Of a stretch of 34,554 nt of DNA, positions 1 to 7,725 are shown one piece after another. The DNA lies in the NCBI GenBank assembly GCA_028276475.1, contig JAPYWH010000012.1:1-34554 (forward strand). The letters are read 5' to 3'. The translations under genes and the position numbers were made by a program. This DNA is from Thermocrinis sp. (lineage in GTDB: Bacteria > Aquificota > Aquificia > Aquificales > Aquificaceae). Position 1 is the first letter of the stretch. Each line of letters starts with the position of its first letter. The notes below the pieces were generated by a model, which saw nothing but the letters and a program-made list of their open reading frames with translations, had not been told where the DNA came from and ran no database searches.

Positions 1-85
1 CGTTAAAAAGTATGACAGAGCCTTTGAGGAGTTCAACAGAGAGGTGCAAAGACAGGGGCTCATCCCTACCGAAGTCCAAGTTTGA
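1..85 (+). CDS. nuoB: C-terminus of probable NADH-quinone oxidoreductase subunit B (partial)
   Basis: Only the last 27 codons are present, reading from base 2 and ending in TGA at 83-85. The peptide is charged and contains RAFEEFNRE and ends GLIPTEVQV. It lies 9 bases before nuoCD, and in NDH-1 operons the gene before nuoC is normally nuoB, whose product carries cluster N2 in the peripheral arm. The C-terminal tail itself is not diagnostic, so the identity rests mainly on gene order. The 5' part lies outside the window. Confidence 0.55.
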   Translation, partial: VKKYDRAFEEFNREVQRQGLIPTEVQV

Positions 86-94
86 GGTGTTATT

Positions 95-1852
95 ATGCCC
101 TGGATGAACAAGGTTTCCGCAGATAGGATAAAGCAAGAGTTCAAAGAGGTAGAGGTAGAACACACCGAGCACACCACCAACCTACATGTGAAAAAGGAAA
201 AACTTTTGGAGCTTCTTAGCTTTCTCAAAAACAAAGAGGGCTACAGGCACTTTATAGACTTTTCCTGCATAGATTTCCCCAACAGAAAGGAACGCTTTCA
301 GGGAGTATACATACTCTATAACCCCGATGAGAACGAGAGGGTGATCGTAAAAACCTGGGCGAAGGATGGAAAATTGTCCTCCGTTCAGAACTTATGGGCA
401 TGTGCCAAGTGGGCAGAGAGGGAAGCGTACGATATGTTTGGTGTGGAGTTTGAAGGACACGAAAACCTCCGGCGCATGTTCATGTGGGAGGGCTATCCTT
501 ACTTTCCTCTCCGAAAAGATTTTCCTCTGGAGGGCATTCCTGAGGTAGAACTGCCCTCCCTTACGGAGCTTATGCACGGAAGGACAGAACCACCCAGTCA
601 TGACTATGAACTGTTGCATACCCGGATTGCCACCCTTGAAGACTTAGAAAGAACGGAAAAGGCGAGGCTTCAGAAAAAAGCCCAGCTTGTTTTAAACTGG
701 GGACCACTGCACCCGGGAACCCACGGCACCATATGGTTTTTGTTTGACTTGGATGGAGAGAACGTGGTCCAGTGTGATGTGATCCTGGGACAGCTTCACC
801 GGGGAATGGAGAAGATCGCAGAAAATCTTTACTACTTTCAGTTTCTGCCATACACAGACCGTATGGATTACATATCCGCCATCTGCAACGAGCTGGCTTA
901 CGTGAGCGCAGTAGAAAAGCTCTTGGGTGTGGATGTGCCCGAAAAGGCAAGGTATATAAGGACCATGTTTGCAGAACTGCAAAGGATAAACTCACACCTC
1001 CTTTGGCTTGGCACGGGTGCGTTAGACCTTGGAGCGCTGACGGTCTTTTTGTATGCCTTTAGGGAAAGGGAAAAGATCATGGACATCATAGAAGGGAACG
1101 CGGGCTATAGGCTAACTTCTGCCTTTTTGAGGATCGGTGGAGTACATTATGACTTGGCGGAGGGAACCTTGGATGTGGTTAAGGCTTTCATCAAAGATTT
1201 TCCTCAAAGGTTAAAGGAATACCATCAGCTTCTTACAAGGAACAGGATATGGCTCAGAAGGACCAAGGATGTGGGAGTGATCACCAGGGAGGATGTTTTT
1301 AACTATGGTTTGACAGGACCGGTTGCCAGAGGTTCTGGCGTGCCCTACGACATAAGAAAGCTTGAGCCTTACGCCGCTTACGACGAGGTGGAGTTTGACG
1401 TGCCCGTGGGAGAAGTGGGAGATGTCTATGACAGATACTTGGTGCGTATGGAGGAGATGGTTCAGAGCCTACGGATCGTAGAACAGTGTGTAAGCAAGCT
1501 GGAAAAACTTCCAAAGAGTGCCCCCTACATAAACAAAGAGCATCCTGCAGTTATGGCACCCAAGGAAGAAGTATTTAAGGACTTAGAGGACATGGTTAAA
1601 AACTTTAGGATCGTGGTGCATGGAGAGAAGGCTCCCAAGGGAGAGGTTTATGTTAGCGGGGAAAACCCAAGGGGAGAGTTGGGCTTTTACATATACTCCA
1701 CAGGGGACTCAAAGCCTTACCGCCTTAGGATCAGGTCTGGTGCCCTTTATAACCTTTCCATCTTTCCCAAGCTCATTGAGGGCAGGACCATTGCGGACGC
1801 CATAGCCCTCTTGGGAAGCTTGGACCCCGTGGTGGGAGAAACGGACAGGTAG
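95..1852 (+). CDS. nuoCD: NADH-quinone oxidoreductase, fused subunits C/D
   Basis: This 585-residue protein joins the 30-kDa (NuoC, about residues 20-160) and 49-kDa (NuoD, about 190-585) subunits of complex I. NuoC is recognisable by WAEREAYDMFGVEFEGH and the proline-rich LRKDFPLEG segment. NuoD is recognisable by NWGPLHPGTHG (His206), LGQLHRGMEKIAE and the terminal GETDR. The NuoD part forms the quinone pocket with NuoB. NuoC-NuoD fusion is known from several bacterial lineages, including E. coli and Aquificales. The ATG at 95 follows GAGGTG at 85-90. The quinone-site loop reads GPLHPGTHGT rather than the commoner GPQHPxxHG, a modest deviation. It is co-transcribed with nuoH, 10 bases downstream. 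Confidence 0.95.
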   Translation: MPWMNKVSADRIKQEFKEVEVEHTEHTTNLHVKKEKLLELLSFLKNKEGYRHFIDFSCIDFPNRKERFQGVYILYNPDENERVIVKTWAKDGKLSSVQNLWACAKWAEREAYDMFGVEFEGHENLRRMFMWEGYPYFPLRKDFPLEGIPEVELPSLTELMHGRTEPPSHDYELLHTRIATLEDLERTEKARLQKKAQLVLNWGPLHPGTHGTIWFLFDLDGENVVQCDVILGQLHRGMEKIAENLYYFQFLPYTDRMDYISAICNELAYVSAVEKLLGVDVPEKARYIRTMFAELQRINSHLLWLGTGALDLGALTVFLYAFREREKIMDIIEGNAGYRLTSAFLRIGGVHYDLAEGTLDVVKAFIKDFPQRLKEYHQLLTRNRIWLRRTKDVGVITREDVFNYGLTGPVARGSGVPYDIRKLEPYAAYDEVEFDVPVGEVGDVYDRYLVRMEEMVQSLRIVEQCVSKLEKLPKSAPYINKEHPAVMAPKEEVFKDLEDMVKNFRIVVHGEKAPKGEVYVSGENPRGELGFYIYSTGDSKPYRLRIRSGALYNLSIFPKLIEGRTIADAIALLGSLDPVVGETDR

Positions 1853-1862
1853 GAGGGACAAA

Positions 1863-2873
1863 ATGACGGAGTTCTGGGTTAGTTTGCTAGTCACAGTAAT
1901 AAAAGTCCTTGTGGTGCTGGGTGTTTTTTTAGGAGTGGGAGCCTATTTGACTTGGTTTGAAAGGAAGTTGGCAGGACACATACAGGCAAGGCTCGGTCCC
2001 AAGCTGGTGGGTCCCTTTGGTCTGCTTCAACCTTTGGCAGATGGATTAAAGCTCTTGACCAAGGAATCCATAGTTCCCGCCGGTGCGGACAGGGTAGTTT
2101 ATTATCTGGCGGTAATCTTGGCATTAGTGCCAGCCCTTATGCTCTTTGCGGTCATCCCCTTTGGTCCAAGCTTTAAGCTTTTTGGGGTGGAGGTCAAGCC
2201 CATAGTGGCTGATGTGAACATTGCAGTGCTTCTTGTCTTTGCCTTTGGTTCTCTGTTGGTTTATGGAACCATATTCTCCGGGTGGGCTTCCAACTCCAAG
2301 TATGCCTTTATAGGCTCTTTGAGAAAGGCGGCGGTGATCATAGGCTATGAGGTAGTCCTTGGCTTTTCTGTGCTTGGAGTGATCCTACTGGCGGGCACGA
2401 TGAGTACCACGGGCATAGTTCAGGCTCAGATAGAAAGAGGTGTGTGGTTTATAGTCTATCAACCCGTTGCCTTTGTGTTGTATCTTTTTTGTATGCTGGC
2501 AGAGTCGGGTAGGGTTCCCTTTGATATCCAAGAGGCGGAGGCGGAGTTGGTGACGGGCTACAACGTAGAATACGGTGGTATGCGCTTTGGCGTTTTCCCG
2601 TTGGCGGAGTGGTATTTGAACGTGATGGCGCTGTCTGCCATTGCGGTGGTGCTCTTTTTGGGTGGTTGGTCTGGTCCCCGCATATTTGGACCCTTGTCTC
2701 CTTACCTTTGGTTTTTAATAAAGATGTTCGGACTTGTCTTTTTTGTCCTTTGGCTACACTGGACGCTACCGAGGTTTCAGGCAAAGGACATTACAGAAAT
2801 TGGCTGGAAGGTCATGCTTCCTTTGGCAGTTCTAAACGTGGTTATAACCGCCTTCGTTTATTATTTTGTTTAA
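1863..2873 (+). CDS. nuoH: NADH-quinone oxidoreductase subunit H
   Basis: NuoH (336 residues, normal family length) is the membrane subunit that links the peripheral arm of complex I to the proton-pumping arm and lines the quinone tunnel. About eight hydrophobic helices are visible. Family signatures are LTWFERKLAGHIQARLGP near the N-terminus, GPFGLLQPLADGLKLLTKE, and AESGRVPFDIQEAEAE with VTGYNVEYGGMRFG, the conserved acidic loop. The ATG follows AGGAGG at 1852-1857. The stop at 2871-2873 is one base before the next gene, which is not nuoI but a biotin carboxylase. The rest of the membrane-arm genes are therefore not contiguous here. Confidence 0.95.
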   Translation: MTEFWVSLLVTVIKVLVVLGVFLGVGAYLTWFERKLAGHIQARLGPKLVGPFGLLQPLADGLKLLTKESIVPAGADRVVYYLAVILALVPALMLFAVIPFGPSFKLFGVEVKPIVADVNIAVLLVFAFGSLLVYGTIFSGWASNSKYAFIGSLRKAAVIIGYEVVLGFSVLGVILLAGTMSTTGIVQAQIERGVWFIVYQPVAFVLYLFCMLAESGRVPFDIQEAEAELVTGYNVEYGGMRFGVFPLAEWYLNVMALSAIAVVLFLGGWSGPRIFGPLSPYLWFLIKMFGLVFFVLWLHWTLPRFQAKDITEIGWKVMLPLAVLNVVITAFVYYFV

Positions 2874-2874
2874 G

Positions 2875-4302
2875 ATGTTTAAGAAAATTCTCATAGCGAA
2901 CCGAGGTGAGGTAGCACTCAGGATCATAAGGGCTTGTGAGGAACTTGGAATAAAGAGTGTTGCCATCTACTCGGAAGCAGACGCCAAGTCTTTGTATGTG
3001 AAAAAGGCAGACGAGGCATACCTGATCCCGGGGGACCCAATAAGGGCATATTTGGACTATGTTAGGATCGTAGATTTAGCTAAGTCGGTGGGTGCGGATG
3101 CTATACACCCGGGCTATGGCTTTTTGGCGGAGAACGCAGACTTTGCCCGGTATTGCACAAGCAAAGGCATAACCTTCATAGGTCCATCTCCAGAGCATAT
3201 AGAACTTTTTGGCGATAAGGTGAAGGCAAAGAGAAAGATGGCTGAACTTGGCATTCCCACGATCCCCGGCTCTCCAGACCCACTTAGAAACTATGAGGAC
3301 GCTCTACACTACGCAAGGGAAATAGGATTCCCTGTCATTCTAAAGTCAGCTTATGGCGGTGGTGGGAGAGGGATGAGGGTAGTTAGGTCCGAGGAGGAGC
3401 TTCCAAGACTCTTTGAATCGGGCTATAGGGAGGCGGAAACGTTCTTTGGAAAAGGGGACCTCTTCGTGGAAAAGTATTTGGACAATCCCAAACACATAGA
3501 GGTGCAGATCCTCGGAGACAAATACGGAAATGTGGTCCACCTTGGAGAGAGAGACTGCTCGGTGCAAAGAAAACATCAGAAGATCATAGAGATCACCCCA
3601 TGCCCTGTTCTTCCCAATTCCATAAGGAACAAAATGCTTGGGCTCTCGGTTAGGGCAATGATGCAGGTGGGATACGAAAGTGCGGGGACCCTTGAGTTTT
3701 TGGTGGACCTGAAAACAGGACAGTTTTACTTCATAGAAATGAACACACGCCTTCAGGTGGAACACACCATAACGGAGATGGTCACTGGCATAGACATAGT
3801 GGAAACCATGATAAGGGTTGCCATGGGAGAACCCTTGCCTTTTACACAAAACGAGGTCACCTTCAGGGGCTATGCCATGGAGTTTAGAATAAACGCAGAA
3901 GACCCAAGGAGAAACTTTGCACCCGCACCCGGTAAAATAACCGCCTACTACTCCCCCGGAGGACCGGGTGTGCGAATGGACGCGGGTGTGTATAAGGACT
4001 ATGTGATCCCACCATACTATGATTCTATGATCGCCAAGCTTAGCGTGTGGGCTCTGAGCTGGGAAAGGCTTTTAGCGAGGGGCAAAAGGGCAATAGACGA
4101 GTTTATAGTCCGTGGTGTTCCCACCAACATACCCCTCCACAGGGAGATCATCAGGGACCCAGATTTCAGAAGTGGATACTTTGGCATAAGGTTCTTAGAG
4201 GAAAAGCTTTCCACCTACGACTTTGAAATTGAGGGCGAAAGGGACCCAGAAAACATAGCCTTGGCAATATCCACCGCCATAGCCGCCTACTACGGACTGT
4301 AA
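2875..4302 (+). CDS. Biotin carboxylase subunit (AccC/PycA/CfiB family)
   Basis: This 475-residue ATP-grasp enzyme carboxylates biotin on a separate carrier protein, using ATP and bicarbonate. It has the N-terminal KILIANRGE motif, the glycine-rich ATP loop GGGGRGMR (161-168), ERDCSVQRKHQK (225-236) and the metal/catalytic EMNTRLQVEH (288-297). There is no biotinyl (MKM) domain, so it needs a partner subunit not found here. In Aquificales such free-standing subunits serve pyruvate carboxylase, acetyl-CoA carboxylase or the 2-oxoglutarate carboxylase (CfiB) of the reductive TCA cycle. The IAAYYGL C-terminus resembles CfiB, but I cannot decide between these. I chose the ATG at 2875; the in-frame TTG at 2866 lies inside nuoH. 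The 3' end overlaps the opposing lipoprotein gene by 13 bases. Confidence 0.9.
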   Translation: MFKKILIANRGEVALRIIRACEELGIKSVAIYSEADAKSLYVKKADEAYLIPGDPIRAYLDYVRIVDLAKSVGADAIHPGYGFLAENADFARYCTSKGITFIGPSPEHIELFGDKVKAKRKMAELGIPTIPGSPDPLRNYEDALHYAREIGFPVILKSAYGGGGRGMRVVRSEEELPRLFESGYREAETFFGKGDLFVEKYLDNPKHIEVQILGDKYGNVVHLGERDCSVQRKHQKIIEITPCPVLPNSIRNKMLGLSVRAMMQVGYESAGTLEFLVDLKTGQFYFIEMNTRLQVEHTITEMVTGIDIVETMIRVAMGEPLPFTQNEVTFRGYAMEFRINAEDPRRNFAPAPGKITAYYSPGGPGVRMDAGVYKDYVIPPYYDSMIAKLSVWALSWERLLARGKRAIDEFIVRGVPTNIPLHREIIRDPDFRSGYFGIRFLEEKLSTYDFEIEGERDPENIALAISTAIAAYYGL

Positions 4303-5042
4303 AGAACCTCAACGCCCTGGCTTTCTTTTCCGTGGATGCTCCTTACCTTGACCCTGTATAGGGTCTGTTGGTCCCTTCTCTTGAGCTCAAAGATGTATCC
4401 TGTGGTTGTTCCCACCTCTTTGTCTCCTTCAAAAATGACAAACTCTTTAAAAAATCTGTCCGGCTCGTAGGACCAAAGCAGATAAACCCTATCTCCCAAA
4501 ATTCTGTATTCAAGCCTTTCCACATCCCTTATTGGTGGATGGGGTAAAGGTTCCAAGCAGAACTTAACGGGCTTTGAATAATCTTTACCCTTTTTGCCCA
4601 CCACAAAATAGCACCTTTCCACATAGTCCCTTTCTAATTCAATGCCCTGGGATGTTTTCTTTCCACTCCAAGGGTCCTCCAAGCTAAAATACAGCTCGTA
4701 GCTATCAAAACCCTCGAAGCCCACCTTTGCCCTATCCTCCCGATACTCTATCTTTACCGTCGGCTCTTGTTCTAAAAGCCCACCCACGCACTGATTGGAG
4801 CTCTTGCCCTCTAATCTTTTAACCTTAAAACAAAAGCCCTGTGCGGACTTTTTAACCCATCCCAATTCTTTCTTTTCAAAACCCTCCGGGATAACCTCCC
4901 CCTCCAAGCTTCTGAGATAGACAATCTCTCCTAAGCGTTTTACCTCTACCCTTGGTGGTTCTAAGGGTTTTGTGCTTGCCCTTATTCCACAGGAGTAGAG
5001 AAAAAATACAAAAACACTCCCAAACAAAAAGGGTCTGAGCAT
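4290..5042 (-). CDS. Putative lipoprotein with fibronectin-III-like C-terminus, function unknown
   Basis: This protein has 250 residues. It begins with a lipoprotein-like signal: MLRPF, a hydrophobic stretch and LYSC with Cys18 as the probable lipidated residue. The mature part starts with a PLEPPRVEVKRLGE segment. The C-terminal 90 residues (RILGDRVYLLWSYEPD, then GYIFELKR and YRVKVRSIHG) look like a beta-sandwich of FN3 type. A periplasmic or outer-membrane anchored location is inferred. I do not recognise the family. It lies 14 bases after the DUF3501 gene and has no clear Shine-Dalgarno, so it is probably the last gene of the rubrerythrin transcript. It converges with the biotin carboxylase gene. 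Confidence 0.7.
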   Translation of the reverse strand: MLRPFLFGSVFVFFLYSCGIRASTKPLEPPRVEVKRLGEIVYLRSLEGEVIPEGFEKKELGWVKKSAQGFCFKVKRLEGKSSNQCVGGLLEQEPTVKIEYREDRAKVGFEGFDSYELYFSLEDPWSGKKTSQGIELERDYVERCYFVVGKKGKDYSKPVKFCLEPLPHPPIRDVERLEYRILGDRVYLLWSYEPDRFFKEFVIFEGDKEVGTTTGYIFELKRRDQQTLYRVKVRSIHGKESQGVEVLYSP

Positions 5043-5056
5043 TAAAAAAGTTTATA

Positions 5057-5644
5057 TCATTCGCTTTGGAGGTCCTTTACAAGCTCCGCCTTTACCTCCT
5101 CTGGCATCTCTACCATTGCCTTGTAGTTGGGATGGTTGACCTCCACCCTAACGGGCAATTCTGCAAAGTCCTTTGCCTGTTCTGGAGTAAGGTTCAGTTT
5201 AAGGAAATGCACCACTGCCGCTTTGCCATACTGGTAGTCCTCTTTGCTTCTTTCGTCTGCCTCCGCCCTAACGCTGTGCTTGTTTCCAATGTGGAACCAA
5301 AGGTGGTCGTGGATTCCCACAAGCTCTGGCAGTAGTCTTTTCCTTTCATCCTCGTCTGGAATTTCTATGAACATGGTTATAGACAGCTGATTTTTTTCTG
5401 GGATAAGCTCGTTATAAACATCTATCTCTTGCTGGATCTCCTCATCCCTCACCATCCTCTCCGCCCTTATCATCTCCTGAATCTGAAACCAAACCGTATC
5501 TCTGTTCTCAAAAACCAAATGGACAAGGTCTCCCACAAAGAGCCTTCTCTTTTTCTTTGTCTCTATGATCTCTCTACGTTTTTGTTCCCTTACCTTCTCG
5601 TATTCATAGATGTTTAGTATTTCCCCAAACTCAATCTTTTTCAT
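5057..5644 (-). CDS. DUF3501 family protein
   Basis: This is a soluble 195-residue protein matching DUF3501 as I know it: an N-terminal EKVREQKRREIIETKKKRR helix, then VGDLVHLVFENRDTVWFQIQEMIRAERM, a middle LIPEKNQLSITMFIEIPDEDERK strand region, and LWFHIGNKHSVRAEADERS. The biochemical function is unknown. DUF3501 genes often sit beside rubrerythrin and Fe-S oxidoreductase genes, and that pairing holds here. A link to peroxide or oxygen defence is therefore reasonable but inferred. The ATG at 5642-5644 follows AAGGAG (complement of 5652-5657). A hairpin separates it from rubrerythrin upstream. Confidence 0.85.
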   Translation of the reverse strand: MKKIEFGEILNIYEYEKVREQKRREIIETKKKRRLFVGDLVHLVFENRDTVWFQIQEMIRAERMVRDEEIQQEIDVYNELIPEKNQLSITMFIEIPDEDERKRLLPELVGIHDHLWFHIGNKHSVRAEADERSKEDYQYGKAAVVHFLKLNLTPEQAKDFAELPVRVEVNHPNYKAMVEMPEEVKAELVKDLQSE

Positions 5645-5671
5645 CTTACCGCTCCTTTGGTGTGTTAGAAG

Positions 5672-5692
5672 GAGGGACCGCGAGGGTCCCTC
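5672..5692 (-). terminator. Intercistronic hairpin between rubrerythrin and DUF3501 genes
   Basis: GAGGGACC (5672-5679) and GGTCCCTC (5685-5692) form an 8-bp perfect stem with a 5-base loop. It lies just after the rubrerythrin stop codon. No T tract follows on either strand, so it is more likely a partial terminator or an mRNA-stabilising element than a full stop signal. It could let rubrerythrin be made in excess over DUF3501. Confidence 0.5.
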
Positions 5693-5700
5693 TGGAGTGT

Positions 5701-6132
5701 TTAGGCTTTGAGGCTTTCCAATGCCTTTTGGAACCTTCCTGCGTGGGACTTCTCTGCCCTTGCAAGGGTCTCAAACCACTCCGCTATGTCGTCAAAGCCC
5801 TCTTCCCTTGCGGTCTTTGCAAAGCCCGGATACATCTCGGTGTATTCGTAGGTCTCTCCCGCTATTGCTGCCTCCAGGTTTTGCTCCATGGTGCCTATTG
5901 GCATGCCGGTAGCTGGGTCTCCACCGCCGTACTTTTCCAAGAACTCAATGTGTCCAAAGGCGTGCCCCGTTTCGCCCTCGGCGGTTTCCCTAAAGATGTT
6001 TGCTATGTCGGGGTACCCCTCAATGTCTGCCTTTCTGGCAAAGTAGAGGTACCTCCTGTTGGCTTGGGACTCGCCCGCAAAGGCGTGCTTGAGGCATTCC
6101 AAGGTTTTGGTGCCTGCTAGGCTCTTGCTCAT
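5701..6132 (-). CDS. Rubrerythrin, short form without rubredoxin domain
   Basis: This 143-residue four-helix diiron protein probably reduces hydrogen peroxide in the cytoplasm. Expected diiron ligands are visible: Glu21 in the first helix (GESQANRRY), Glu54 and His57 (ETGH), Glu93 and Glu96 (GETYEYTE), and Glu127 and His130 (EKSH). The C-terminal rubredoxin domain with its CxxC pairs is absent, so an external electron donor is needed. This resembles the sulerythrin/erythrin short form. The ATG follows a strong GGAGGTG, and a very strong promoter lies upstream, so high expression is likely. It is followed by the DUF3501 and lipoprotein genes. Confidence 0.93.
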   Translation of the reverse strand: MSKSLAGTKTLECLKHAFAGESQANRRYLYFARKADIEGYPDIANIFRETAEGETGHAFGHIEFLEKYGGGDPATGMPIGTMEQNLEAAIAGETYEYTEMYPGFAKTAREEGFDDIAEWFETLARAEKSHAGRFQKALESLKA

Positions 6133-6167
6133 GGCTTCACCTCCTTAAAGGGTTTTAGTTAATATAT

Positions 6168-6196
6168 ATTATATGCAAATTTTTCTCATTTGTCAA
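6168..6196 (-). promoter_or_regulatory. Strong sigma-70-type promoter of the rubrerythrin operon
   Basis: On the minus strand, TTGACA (complement of 6191-6196) and TATAAT (complement of 6168-6173) both match consensus exactly with an ideal 17-base spacer. The -10 box ends about 35 bases before the rubrerythrin ATG, leaving room for a short leader with the Shine-Dalgarno at 6138-6145. Confidence 0.9.
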
Positions 6197-6269
6197 GGGG
6201 TATCGGAGACTGTTCTAAAAATCCAAATCCATCGACAAACAAGAGTTTTAAGGCTAAAATCTAACCCTG

Positions 6270-6951
6270 ATGTTTATCAGCCTTCAGTTCAAGCTTGAAC
6301 TGAAAAAAGAAGACAGAGAAAAACTCATAAAGCTTATGCAGAAGCAATCCTCCGCCATCCGAACCGCATACAACATGTTAAGGGAGTTGCAAAAAGAGAA
6401 AATAAGAAACCTACTCACTCAAATATACCAGAAACTAAGACAGTTATTTCCTGACATGCCGAAGAAAAAGACTTCACCATTGGAACGCCAAAAAGTTCTT
6501 GCAAAAGCTAAAGAGGGTGGCAAGATTAAAGGGGGTGGAAGTGATAGGGATCAATCCCGCCTACACATCAGTCATAGGCATGCTAAAGTATGCACCACAG
6601 TTAAGCATAGACAAAGACATAGCATCCGCATATGTGATAGGCAGGAGAGAACTGGGATTTAAAGAAGACACGCCTGAGAGTTATGAAAAGCTTTTGAAGG
6701 ACAGAACATATCTGGAGTTTGCACTGAAAAGGTATGAAGAAGGAGAAAAGGAACTTAAAGAACTTATAGAGAAGGAAAGCAATGAATACAAGAGAAAGGC
6801 ACTAAAAAGCGAACTAAAGAATGTCCAGAAAGCAAAGAAGCTATTGACCAATTTCATACAAAGCCTTCAGAGTGATCCAAACGGACGTAAGGGAACCGAT
6901 GGAAGGAATTCCGAGCAGGGAGAGAATAAGAAGGTCTCTCAATCCGCTTAG
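6270..6951 (+). pseudogene. Decayed tnpB / OrfB of an IS200/IS605-type element
   Basis: Two reading frames carry the two ends of a TnpB-like protein. The first starts at 6270 with LQFKLELKKEDREKLIKLM and QSSAIRTAYNMLRELQKEK, a typical TnpB N-terminus. The second (+1 frame, open from about 6439 and ending at TAG 6949-6951) carries KRVARLKGVEVIGINPAYTS, then LKYAPQLSIDKDIASAYVIGRR, the C-terminal RuvC-like part seen in TnpB proteins of thermophiles. The middle of the protein, including the first catalytic Asp and the Glu of the RuvC site, is missing, and the two parts are out of frame. It cannot encode an active nuclease. No tnpA lies nearby. There is no clear ribosome binding site before 6270. 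Confidence 0.8.
6283..6304. repeat. 22-bp perfect palindrome at the 5' end of the tnpB remnant
   Basis: The half-site TTCAGTTCAAG is followed directly by its exact reverse complement, centred between 6293 and 6294 on an AAGCTT core. It lies inside codons 5-12 of the remnant. Imperfect hairpins near the ends of IS200/IS605 elements are bound by TnpA, so this could be a left-end structure, but its position inside the coding frame is unusual. Confidence 0.75.
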
Positions 6952-6970
6952 CAAGTTCTAAAGGTAGCCC

Positions 6971-7110
6971 TCCTCTTCCCTATCCTTGGACGAATTCTAC
7001 CAAGGGATTTGTCCCCTCTGAAACCCATATTGGTGGAAGGGGTGTGGGATAGGGTGAGGAGTAGGTCAGCTCCTTTAGAGGTTGGAGGGGCGTCCCAATG
7101 AGGGATTTTT
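6971..7110. other. Self-complementary stretch after tnpB: candidate element right end / guide-RNA scaffold remnant
   Basis: This stretch lies between the tnpB stop and the end of pncA. TCCTC-TT-CCCTATCC (6971-6985) pairs with GGATAGGG-T-GAGGA (7047-7060), leaving a small bulge. Inside it are a hairpin TTGG/CCAA (6986-6989 with 7000-7003) and a stem CCCCT/AGGGG (7013-7017 with 7038-7042), giving a branched fold. At 7093-7110 a short TCCC/GGGA hairpin is followed by five T. In IS605-type elements the guide RNA covers the 3' end of tnpB and the right end, so this position fits. Transcription and function are not shown by the sequence. Confidence 0.5.
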
Positions 7111-7702
7111 AAACAGCCTCAATCATATCCTCTAATGTTATAGCAACTGCGCCAGCCCTTTGCATCTCCTCTATAGCCCGGGCGGAATCGCCGGGTTTCA
7201 CATCCACACCTTTTATGGCGTCTACTAACAAAAAAACAAAGTAGCCCAAATTTATGCCACCAAGGACTGTGTTTTTCACACAATAGTCTGTGGCTACGCC
7301 ACCTACAAATATCCTCTTTATCCCTCTCTCTCTTAAAAGATCGTCCAGAATTGTTCCCTGAAAGCCCGAGTAGGCGTCAAAGTCCCTGCTGGTGCCCTTT
7401 GAGATGATGAACTTGTTGTCTGTAGGGATTTTTAGGTCCGGATGGAACTGGGCACCTTCTGTGTCCTGCACGCAGTGTGGTGGCCAAATACCACCGTGTC
7501 CCTTAAAGGATATATGGTCCTTTGGGTGCCAGTCCCTTGTGAAAAAAACGGGCAGGTTTGCCTCAGAAAACCTTTCAATGTATTGGTTGAGAGGTGCCAC
7601 CACCTTGTCTCCCTCCGGCACTGGCAAGGCACCGCCGGGCATAAAGTCCCTTTGCACATCCACAACTATCAGCGCATCAAAGGGCGTGAGCCTCAGCTTC
7701 AT
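7109..7702 (-). CDS. pncA: Nicotinamidase (isochorismatase fold)
   Basis: This 197-residue enzyme hydrolyses nicotinamide to nicotinate and ammonia for NAD salvage. The catalytic triad Asp15 (VVDVQRDF), Lys102 (ISKGT) and Cys141 (GGVATDYCVKNT) is intact. The zinc ligands Asp57, His59 (RDWHPKDH) and His76 (WPPHC) are also present. Spacing matches archaeal and bacterial nicotinamidases, which separates it from other isochorismatase-like hydrolases. The ATG follows AAGGAGG eight bases upstream. It is the last gene of the long minus-strand operon starting at 11455, 23 bases after the glycosyltransferase gene, and it ends against the tnpB-associated structured DNA. Confidence 0.92.
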   Translation of the reverse strand: MKLRLTPFDALIVVDVQRDFMPGGALPVPEGDKVVAPLNQYIERFSEANLPVFFTRDWHPKDHISFKGHGGIWPPHCVQDTEGAQFHPDLKIPTDNKFIISKGTSRDFDAYSGFQGTILDDLLRERGIKRIFVGGVATDYCVKNTVLGGINLGYFVFLLVDAIKGVDVKPGDSARAIEEMQRAGAVAITLEDMIEAV

Positions 7703-7725
7703 GGCTAAACCTCCTTAGTTTAAAT

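Noticed and set aside
2449-2784. Minus-strand open frame antisense to nuoH
   Set aside because: Proline- and basic-rich product with no signature, fully covered by a strongly conserved gene; typical shadow of a purine-rich coding strand.
6971-7110. CRISPR array or leader
   Set aside because: There are inverted repeats but no regularly spaced direct repeats.
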